DNA of 64,000 nt from Loxodes magnus. Taxonomy: Eukaryota; Ciliophora; Karyorelictea; Loxodida; Loxodidae. Made by a program: the position numbers and the translations under genes. Under the pieces are notes generated by a model. That model had not been told where the DNA came from. It was given only the letters and a program-made list of their open reading frames with translations, and did no database searches. Below are positions 54,901 to 64,000 of the stretch, in pieces. The DNA lies in assembly GCA_946699065.1 (NCBI GenBank), contig CAMPDV010000280.1:1-64000 (forward strand), given 5' to 3'. Every line of letters starts with the position of its first letter. Position 1 is the stretch's first letter.

Positions 54901-56888
54901 TTCTAAAACATTTAAGCTAGTTAACTAATTGGCAACTTTTAATACTTGTTAGGCAACTTTTAAATTCTAAGAAATTAGGAAAAACTATTACACTCTAAGC
55001 AATTTTAATTAAATTGGTCTTTGGATAAAAAGATGCAAAATAGCTATTTTAAGTGTATTTCATAGTATAAATTAATAAGGATTCTTTGTATCGAAGTTAC
55101 TTCATAAAGATAGAGCTAAAAGAAACTTTAGTAAATAAAGTTAAGATAAGCATCTATTTATTTGCTCTTGATGAGTCTGAAAACTCAAAACTTAAGTTAT
55201 AAATCATAAAATTCTATTTTTGCTTAACTTTTATAGATTTTATTTGAAAGACAGAGAAAATTAAAGTTGCTAATTAAAAATAAATGAAGTTAGTAGCAAT
55301 AAAACAAGCTATGCATATAGAAATTTCTTTTAATTAAATAAATCTAGAATCACCTAGCTATGTAAATATAAAGTATTGATAACTAAAAAATTAACTTGCT
55401 AAGGTAAAAGAAATTAGAAATTATGATTGATAACTAAAATATAGTTAGACGAATATAATAGTCATTATTATTTTTCAAGAACTTATTAGAATAAAAGTAA
55501 AAGAATATCAAGAACTATTAAACAGACAATTTTAAATATCTGAATATATTTTAAGAAGCATTCCATTAAAGAATAGAGCAACTTAAAATAGCCAAAATAA
55601 TTTTAAATAACTCACAGTTAAAAAACGCAAGCAATTTTACAAGAAAATGTTTAAATTTAAATTTTAAAATTTAAAGAAATAATATGGTATAGCTATTTTT
55701 AGGTAGCTATAAAAATACAGAAAGAAAACCTAGTAATATAGTCAATCACTCTCTATCAAAACTTGAACTTTAAGTATATATAATTAATAAAAAATTCCTT
55801 TGTCCAATTTTCAAAACCAGAGTAAAATAAAGGTTTTGGTAGATGGTTATGATATATTTTAATTATAGCATAATTGCTTTAAAAACAAAAGCAGAAGCTT
55901 CTATTTTTTATTGCTGCTAGGTTAAAATATAGTTGCTTTAATCTTTAACTTTATATTCTTATTTAAATAAAAGCATAGATGTATTGCTTTTTTATTGTAG
56001 CTATTTAGTTAATAGCTTAATATAACTAAATTATCTTTAATGCTATCTTTTTTATTTTTCTCTTAAGAACTTTCACCTAAATTAACTTTACCATCTGATT
56101 GAAAATCAAATATTTAGTTTTCCTCTACTATTAAATAAATAAATTAAAGAGAACTAAAGCATATTAGAATTATTAATTTAGCTTTTTTAATTTAGCAAGC
56201 ACTGAAGCAAATAAAGAAGAAGCTAGATTAATAATATAATAGGTTTATGAAATATCTATGCATATTAGCCTATTTAAACAATCACTTTACACAATTATAA
56301 CTTTAATACAATCATACTTCATCGATTTTAGTAGCATTAATATAAACATGGTATAAAGAGTGTATTTCATAAATTTGATTTTGGATAGAACTGGGACTAA
56401 TTAACCTATTAAAAGATTAATCTTTGATTGATAAAATAATAAAACCTTAATTCTAATTAACTAGCTATCAATATCTTTGCTATTCAAGCTAAAAATACAG
56501 AACTATTTTTATATTAAAGGAGGTTAAAATAATTTTCCTAAAAGACTAAGAAGGGATGAATGAAGGTTGTGTATTTTATACCATTTATAAGATAAAGGAA
56601 AAATCCTAGATTATAAAAGCTTTATTTATTAATCCAAATAAAATAAATAAAAGAATATTAATTAAAAATTAGACATAACTTAAATCTCTTTTCATTAATA
56701 TAGAGATTATTAAATCTAAGTAAAAACTAATATTTGAAGCATATAAGTTCAATAACCTTAAGCTAGGAGTTTAGAAGTTATATATAAAAATAGAGAAACA
56801 TTGCGCAAATAGAAAGAAAGTCCTAAACTATTTTTAAAATGAGTTATGAAAAATAGATTTATTTTCTAATTTAAACTTTAAGAAAAAA
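48921..56888. other. Long AT-rich spacer
   Basis: About 8 kb with no recognised family, RNA or tandem repeat. A Lys/Arg-rich open frame at 50608-51558 ends at TGA but has almost no Ala, Gly or Pro and no motif, so it was not called as a gene. Confidence 0.4.
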
Positions 56889-59800
56889 ATGTGACTTACA
56901 TTTATTCTCTTACTAATATAAAAATCGTATCCCTAGAGTTTATAACTTTTAGATAATACTCCAACTTACTTTTCAGGAACCAACTTCTCTACTTATTAAT
57001 TTTCTAATCTTAACTATGACCCTTCTGTAAACTCATAAACTGCATGAGCTATTAGTTGCTGAATAAGATTTGAATTTTGTGACTGAAATGCAAATACTAT
57101 TTTTAGTTTGAATGAAGGATCTGATTGAAATGAATTTGATATAAGATTTAGAGATATTTAAGAAGGAATGTGAATAAGAAGTAATACATTTAGTGGCGAG
57201 AAAGTTACATATTTTGGAATTTGCAGCACATGAATTTTTCTCGTAATATAATAATAAGGAACGTAATTTGACTGAGGCTATGCTAAAAATAAAAATCATC
57301 TGTAGGCAACCTGGTAATCGGCGAACGTAGGAACTTATTTTTCTTTTACATAAAATTCCATTATAAAGTTAGGGGCTGGAATTTAATATTATCTATAAGG
57401 TTGAATGTACGATTTTAGATTTTGAATTAATAATAAATAATTCACCATAAATTAATTTCAAGATTCTTCTAAGTAAAATCCGTGCGAAGATAGCTGTTCT
57501 AGTGGCTGATGTGATATATCAAGTTTAGTACAATGTTAAGCATGTGATAGTAGATGTCTTACATGCAATGGACCTCATTCAACAAACTGCTTAACATGTA
57601 GATAAAACTAACATCTTGATAGAATAAACCAATGCAAATGCGACTAAAATTATGTCGAATCAAGTACAAATCCTTTTGAATGTGAATTATGTGAAAAAAT
57701 AATACCTTTCTGTACATCCTGCTATTGGCAATAATGTGCTTAATGCTAGTATCCGAAATACTTAACAATTGATCTTCTATGCGAAGATAATTGTTCAGAA
57801 AATTCATAAGATAAAAACGGAGATTTTATTTGTGAAAAATGTAACAAAGCAATACAAGGATGTTAAAATTGTAATCTGGAAGGTACAATATGCAATAAAT
57901 GTATGGATGGAAAAATTCTAATAGAAAATTCTTGCTTAAACTGTTATAGTATTACAGGCTGTAAAACATGCGATGAAACAAAATGCATAGAATGTTACGC
58001 GAAATATCTATACAACAATACTTGCATTTAAATCTGTCCATTAACACATTAGGATAAAAATAGCAAAAAAATCTGCGAACCTTGCGAATAAGTTATTAAC
58101 AACTGCATAGAATGTAGTATAAATGGTCTTAAGTGTTCAAAGTGCAACGAAGGATTCTACATAGGAAACGATTTCTAATGTCATCAATGCACTGATACTA
58201 ACTGCAAAAGTTGTTAAGTAGGAGGAGTTCCTTGTCTTGAATGCTTCAGTCCTTTTAAATTAGAGTATTAAATAAAGAAATGCTCAAGCCACTGTCCAAA
58301 TACTGAACAAGATAAAGACAATACTAGACTATGCTAAGCTTGTTCTTCTGCTTTGGAAAATTGTGTCTAGTGTACGGAAGATGGCCTTAAGTGTTCAAAG
58401 TGCAACGAAGGATTCTACATAGGAAACGATTTCTAATGTCATCAATGCACTGATACTAACTGCAAAAGTTGTTAAGTAGGAGGAGTTCCTTGTCTTGAAT
58501 GCTTCAGTCCTTTTAAATTAGAGTATTAAATAAAGAAATGCTCAAGCCACTGTCCAAATACTGAACAAGATAAAGACAATACTAGACTATGCTAAGCTTG
58601 TTCTTCTGCTTTGGAAAATTGTGTCTAGTGTACGGAAGATGGCCTTAAGTGTTCAAAGTGCAACGAAGGATTCTACATAGGAAACGATTTCTAATGTCAT
58701 CAATGCACGGATACTAACTGCAAAAGTTGCTAAGTAGGAGGAGTTCTTTGTCTTGAATGCTTCAGTCCTTTTAAATTAGAGTATTAAATAAAGAAATGCT
58801 CAAGCCACTGTCCAAATTCTGAGCAAGATAAAGACAATACTAGACTATGCTAAGCTTGTTCTTCTGCTTTGGAAAATTGTGTCTAGTGTACGGAAGATGG
58901 CCTTAAGTGCTCAAAGTGCAACGAAGGATTCTACATAGGAAACGATTTCTAATGTCATCAATGCACGGATACTAACTGCAAAAGTTGTTAAGTAGGAGGA
59001 GTTCCTTGTCTTGAATGCTTCAGTCCTTTTAAATTAGAGTATTAAATAAAGAAATGCTCAAGCCACTGTCCAAATACTGAGCAAGATAAAGACAATACTA
59101 GACTATGCTAAGCTTGTTCTTCTGCTTTGGAAAATTGTGTCTAGTGTACGGAAGATGGCCTTAAGTGTTCAAAGTGCAGCGAAGAATTTTTTTTATAAGA
59201 TGACATAGATTGTCTTTCTTGTTCAAATATTTCAGAAAACTGTAAGTTATGTAATTCTTCCTTATGTTTCTCTTGCTTTTATCCTTTTAAGCTTGGATAT
59301 TTTAGTAACAGATGTTGTTTATAATGCTCTGTATCTGAATAAGATTTTGATGAAAAAGGATTTTGTTCTCCTTGCAATTTCGCTATATCAAATTGTGATC
59401 AATGCAGTTAAGACAAGCAACTTTGCTCCATCTGTTAAGATGGCTATTGACTCAATTTTTATTTCTAATGCAAACCTTGCTAAGAAAGTATTGATTTTTG
59501 CGATTCATGCTCTTAAAACGGCCTTGACTGTTTTAGTTGTTCAAATTCAAAATTTTTATAAGATAATAAATGCGTCGATCATTGTTCTAAGGGTTACTTA
59601 TTTGATTTCTCGAGAGTTTGCAAGTTTTGTAGTAAAAAGATATCCTAGTTTTAGTGTGTTGATTCATGCCCTGAAAGTGAATAGGACATAGAAAAAAATA
59701 ACGTATGCTTGCCATGTAGTTCAAAAATAAACGATTGTTAGAAATGCCATGAAGAAAATGACAAACTTATTTGTGACTAATGCTTTCATAATCTAACTTT

Positions 59801-62135
59801 GTTTAATAATAGTTGCTTAAAGTGTTTTGAAATACATGAAAATTGTATTTAATGTAATGAATAAAATATTTGCTTATAGTGTAATAATACGAAACTTTCA
59901 GGTAATATTTGTAAATCTTAATGCGATGATAGTGAGCAAGATTATGATTATGATAATATTTGTGGGTCTTGCAGTTAAGAGATTCCAAATTGTAGCAAGT
60001 GCCACTAAAATATTAGCTAGTGCTTGGAGTGCAAAGAAGGATTTTATGTGTAGAGCAATGAATGTGCTTCATGCTCTTAAATTCATGCCGATTGTACTAT
60101 GTGTTCAGATGAAAAGACTTGTTTAGTTTGCTCAAATGACAAAATTTTATAAAACGATACTTGCATAAAAACTTGCTCATAATCAGAATATTATGATTAA
60201 AAAAATGAAAGCTGTGTATCTTGCCAAAAAAAAATAGCTAATTGTTCTTATTGCTTTGAAGATGGAACTAAATGTAAAGTCTGCTAAGAATAATATATCA
60301 GAAATGAAAATTATACTTGTGAACTTAAATAAGAAAATGACGAAGAAAACGAAAATGATAACAGTGTATAAGAAGAAGCTTAATAAAGTGAAATTAATAT
60401 CGAGAGTTTTTAATTGACAAACTAAGAAAAAAACATAATATAAATAGGTTAGTAAATAGTAAGTTTAGGTGCATTAGCAGGATCTGGGTCAGTAGCTACG
60501 ATGAGTTTACTTTTACCTTAAGGAGGTTCAATAGGAAATTGATTTACTCTAATGATAGCAACTGAGCTTTTTTTTACAAATGCATATATTCAAGTTGATA
60601 GACCTGATATTCTTAATGCTTATTATTACTAATAAAGTATGAGTTTCATTAGCGACCTATAAAAAAAGATAGATTTTGAGTCAGAAAAAAGTAAAGTAAA
60701 TAACTTTAACTTAAAGATATTAGGATATGAAAATTACACTTTTATTTCTAACTCTTTTATATTCAGCATGCTTATTCTTTCTATGCTAATGATGGACTTT
60801 CTTTTGTTAATTATTTAGAAAGTTATTAACAAGAAGAGTATAGTAGATCTAAGAAAATAGTTCTTCCATTATAGACTTACTATTACACTTTATTTGCTCT
60901 TTAATTTAAAGTTAGGATATTCCACCATGCTCTAGATTATTCATCCTAATTTCTAAAATGCTTACGCCAAATTTAATGTTCTAGTTGCTTGAACAGTTTT
61001 AGTAAGTTATTAATTTCAGATTCTCTAATTGTATGTTTTTATTCGGTTTTTCTTCGTTATTAAGAAATTCTTCAAGCTAAAGAATAAAATTAGTAGTGAA
61101 AGCAGTGAAATGAAAAAGCAATTAGAAGAGCTTATAATCAAATATTATCCAATATTTGATGAGCTAAAGCTAGAAAAGAAAGCTTTGATGTTTTATCCTT
61201 TATTTCTGATAAGAAGAACTCTATTATCCATTATCTTAATTGCTTTATCAAGCTACATAATACCTTAGAATATCTTATGCTTATTGCTAAGTCTTTCCTG
61301 GTCAGCTTACATTCTAAAGTGCAAACCTTTTAAATTTAATTTGCTAAACTTCATTCAAATTTTCTCAGAACTTTGGCTTTCTACTTTGTACTCTTTCAAC
61401 TTCTATTTCTATAATCTAAGCAAAAGAGAAGAAAAAAGAAAGCTATCTTTGCTATATTCAGATTAAGCATATAAAATAGGATTTGGACTAGTTATAGTTT
61501 CAAGCATAATAGCAGTAGTGGGTATAGTACTATGCATAGTAGCTATGATAAGAGATATTATACTATCAATCAAAGAAAAGAAAAAGTAATAAGAGCTAGA
61601 GAAACTAAAGAAGGCTGCTTACTAATCCAATGCTAATAAAAATAAAAACAAAAGCGTTATATTGAATAATAGTTTTAGCTAAAAAGACATAGGAGAAACA
61701 GTGCTTAATGACTAGACTTAAAATATAGATAGTTCCATTATCTTATAAATGTCAAGTTAAAGATAATTAGTTAGCTAAGTAGCAGATGATTAGGTTAAAG
61801 ATGATTTAATGTTTAGAGCCAGAAATGTAAAAGTTAATCCTTATGAAGAAGAGAAAAAATAGCGTAAAGCAAAATAAAAGCAAAAAAAGTAGAAGAAAAA
61901 GTAGAAAATTTAAACTCCTGAAGAGTAGGAGAAACAAATCTAAAATAAATACTTAAAATGACTTAGTTAAGTGGCTGCTCTAGTGATTGTGTAGAATACA
62001 CCATAGTAGGCCATAGAGGATATTATTTTATAAAACAATAAAGCACAAGAAGTAAAAAATAAAAAATAAAAGAAAAATGTAAAACAAAAGCAAAAAACAA
62101 CTAGCATCAAGGACTTGGAAGTTGAAGAAATTTGA
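56889..62135 (+). CDS. LamininG-like / furin-type Cys-rich multi-span membrane protein with four 86-residue repeats (copy H)
   Basis: Intact predicted 1,748-residue protein. ATG TGA CTT begins MWLTFILLLIQKSYP, a signal peptide. The lamininG-like domain spans about 20-205 (AWAISCW; FRFW with TGA where A, F and G use TGG). CxxC furin-type repeats span about 205-1145, including four near-identical 86-residue units at 415-758, each with 14 Cys. An acidic/Gln linker leads to about nine hydrophobic segments (about 1185-1555, including GNWFTLMIATELFF). The Lys/Gln-rich tail ends at TGA 62133-62135. Start and stop share one frame with no lesion. It is the most divergent but best preserved family member. 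The membrane part resembles A and F, not G. Surface receptor or variable-antigen role is inferred from layout, as in other ciliate Cys-rich surface families. Confidence 0.9.
58131..59162 (+). repeat. Four 258-bp in-frame tandem repeats in copy H
   Basis: Units start at 58131, 58389, 58647 and 58905, each exactly 258 bp (86 codons), and a fifth partial unit begins at 59163. Units differ at only a few bases (for example act/acg before gatac, aatactgaac/aattctgagc). Each encodes 14 Cys in CxxC pairs. Near-identity suggests recent expansion or gene conversion. Confidence 0.95.
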
Positions 62136-62828
62136 AGAAACTTAAATTATTTATTTTATGAATTTAAAGTGTTTTCTTTGTTTAAATTTAAGAAACCATT
62201 CCGAGAAAGCTACAAGAATAATTAAAAGCTTTTATAAGCTTTGAATGATTAAGTAGTTAAATAAGCCTAAAAAACTTAGAGAAAGTAAATAAAGAAAACA
62301 ACATGAGATATCTTTTATTAACCAGAGAAATAGTTAAATTAAATCTATTATATAAAGTATAGCAATGAAATAATAAAATACTTTAAAATTTATAAAAGTT
62401 TAAAGGAAAACTTTAATTCGAACATCTACATAATAATAATTAAGAGGAAAACTACTTTTTATTTAGAGGTAAATAATAATTTAAATATCAATTGAAATTG
62501 AAAATTGAGTTCTTAATAAAAATTAAAAAATTCGAAAGAAATTAAATTTTATGATTAAAGCTAATTCAAATTAAATTTGCTGGAATCTAGATTGCAACAT
62601 TAAATTTAAAAATACAGAGAGTATTCTATAATAAAAGCTCTAAATTTTTAATTTATTTGTAAGCTGAGAAATTGAGTTTTAGATGGCTCTGAAGTTTAAG
62701 TGAGTAGATAATTAAAGTTAGTAAATTCTATGCAGTTCATTTATATAAAATCTAAATTTGGTTAAGTGCAAGTATTTTAAATAATAAAGTCCTCTTTTAA
62801 ATTTTCTATTTCTTGAATTTATTTTATT
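62136..62828. other. AT-rich spacer between convergent genes
   Basis: About 690 bp between the stop of copy H (plus) and the stop of the probable gene on the minus strand. Nothing recognised; both genes' transcripts must end here. Confidence 0.4.
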
Positions 62829-63998
62829 TCAATTCTTCTCATATAAATCTAAACTTTTTGAGTAGATTACTGCAAGATAATAAAGTGGTGAAGTAGATGT
62901 TTAGATATTATTGTTTTCTAAAATTGGCTTAATAGAAGTATATCCTTATTAAATCCATTTTTCTATGTCTATCTAATTTAGAAATCTTTTTATAACTTTA
63001 ACTTTTGAAATTATCTTCGCCTATATTTAAGCTTTTTCCTCTTTGCTTATATTAAATTTTTGTCTGCTACATAATTCCAGAAGATAAAACTTTGATTAAT
63101 ATTTTTTATAAAAAACTTAGTTAGAACTAATAAAAATTTAGGTGAGACTTATGCTTTAATAAATAGAAAGGGCATCATTACTAAATTTTGGGAAAAAGAC
63201 TTATAATTTTTTAAGAAGTAAATTCAAAGAAAAGACTTCCTTTTAGATGGATATTTTTAAACTTTTTTCATTTCCGGTGAAGTGAATCATGGAGATATTA
63301 CAGTGAATAGTCAATAAGGCAGGAAAGATTTAAACTACTTCATTATAATTAAATTATTTTCTTAAAGTTCATTATGAAGATAGCAAAAAAAGAAAAAGAA
63401 GATTACCTTCCGATTTATTTTACCAATAAAATAAATTAATTAAAAAATAGAAAATCAAAAGAATAATTAACCAATTATTGATAATACGACTGAAATAAAT
63501 TTTAATTTTCTTTTATTTTGCAACAAAAACGAATTAAAAGTTAGCCCAGGAAATCATTTAAGTTAAAATAATTTGGATATTTGTTTTTCCTATTTATTTG
63601 CCTTTAAATTCATTCTTTTATATGACATCCAAATTTTATTTTATAAAATAGTTGCTTAGGGAATTATGCCACATTCAGCACTTTATTTAAGTTTTGTTTA
63701 TCAAATTTAAAGATTTAACTTAGTAAATTAAGTTTAATACTCTATTATCATAAGATTGGCTTTAAAAAATTCTTAAGAAATAGAATTTAAAAGGAACTTT
63801 GGAAAAGACACTACATTAATACTTGCTATTTTTATTGTATATAAGTTGATTTTGTTTTCATTTCTAAAATCTCTTAATACTCCTTTTTTTTAACTCGAAA
63901 AACAAAGAAAAAAATACAAGGATTGAATTAAATATAAGTTAAGAAATTTTTTTGGGCTAAGTTCAATTTTCTCGATTGACAGAAATCAAGAAAATCAT
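62829..63998 (-). CDS. Unrecognised probable gene at the right edge, about 389 residues
   Basis: One minus-strand frame from a Met at 63998 to TGA at 62831-62829 has coding-like composition, most clearly in its last half (for example IEKWIQQGYTSIKPILENNN near 62985, and MIHFTGNEK near 63290). Internal TGA codons read as Trp in plausible places (KCWMWHN near 63690). No domain is recognised. A hydrophobic stretch near 63420-63470 could be a membrane segment or an intron. The Met lies at the window edge, so the true start may be outside. Orientation is tail-to-tail with copy H. Confidence 0.38.
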
Positions 63999-64000
63999 AA

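Noticed and set aside
59293..59691. A 132-residue open frame by the standard code
   Set aside because: It overlaps copy H in another frame; the Cys-rich CxxC pattern runs unbroken through this stretch in the copy H frame.
1..64000. Ordinary ciliate code (table 6: TAA/TAG Gln, TGA only stop, as in Tetrahymena)
   Set aside because: It would stop copies A, F, G and H at codon 2 and cut the MORN and beta-helix proteins at conserved Trp positions.
1..64000. tRNA, rRNA, CRISPR arrays, telomere repeats or transposon terminal repeats
   Set aside because: None seen: no tRNA T-loop-like GC island, no regularly spaced short repeats and no long G-rich repeat runs. A full computational scan was not possible.
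1..64000. Condylostoma as the source (table 28)
   Set aside because: Not excluded, but long spacers and a 104-nt intron fit poorly with its compact macronuclear genome and very short introns, and the paralogues' shared ends are all TGA.

Overview
This looks like a ciliate nuclear genome with a rare genetic code. The DNA is strongly AT-rich, and no long gene is visible with standard stops. When TAA and TAG are read as Gln and in-frame TGA as Trp, several 1,000-2,400-residue proteins appear with clear domains: MORN repeats, furin-like Cys-rich repeats, PbH1 beta-helix repeats, a laminin-G-like domain and C2H2 fingers. TGA falls where these families require Trp (the W of YEGDW in MORN repeats, the W of GYWR in the large beta-helix protein) and swaps with TGG between paralogues. 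The same genes also end at TGA. Reassigned TAA/TAG plus a dual Trp/stop TGA matches the karyorelict code (NCBI table 27, Loxodes and relatives). Condylostoma (table 28) is a less likely alternative because the window is gene-poor with long spacers. The species assignment is inference.

Layout: (1) 368-3568, minus, a 1,066-residue lamininG/Cys-rich/multi-membrane-span protein (copy A). (2) 6109-7839, minus, a protein with twelve MORN repeats. (3) 8400-10385, minus, a decayed beta-helix gene, flanked by two GC-richer islands (8190-8380 and 10396-10562) that could be structured RNAs. (4) 12745-20058, plus, an intact 2,437-residue beta-helix receptor-like membrane protein. (5) 26401-27452, minus, a two-finger C2H2 protein with one apparent 104-nt intron. 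(6) 30680-35000 (minus, copy F) and 43855-48920 (plus, copy G), head-to-head copies of the lamininG/Cys-rich family joined by an inverted duplication. (7) 56889-62135, plus, a more divergent member (copy H) with four near-identical 258-bp repeats. (8) 62829 to the right edge, minus, a probable unrecognised gene. About half of the window is AT-rich spacer in which I recognise nothing.

The genes do not form a metabolic pathway. Five of the seven recognised intact genes (A, D, F, G, H) encode large predicted surface proteins: signal peptide, long repetitive extracellular part, several membrane spans and a charged cytoplasmic tail. Inverted and direct duplication, internal deletion, tandem-repeat expansion, swapped C-terminal halves and decay are all visible, so this is an evolving surface-protein cluster.

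Caveat: with TAA and TAG as sense codons and TGA only a conditional stop, almost every frame is open. Open-frame length is therefore not evidence, and genes were called only from motifs, paralogy or composition.
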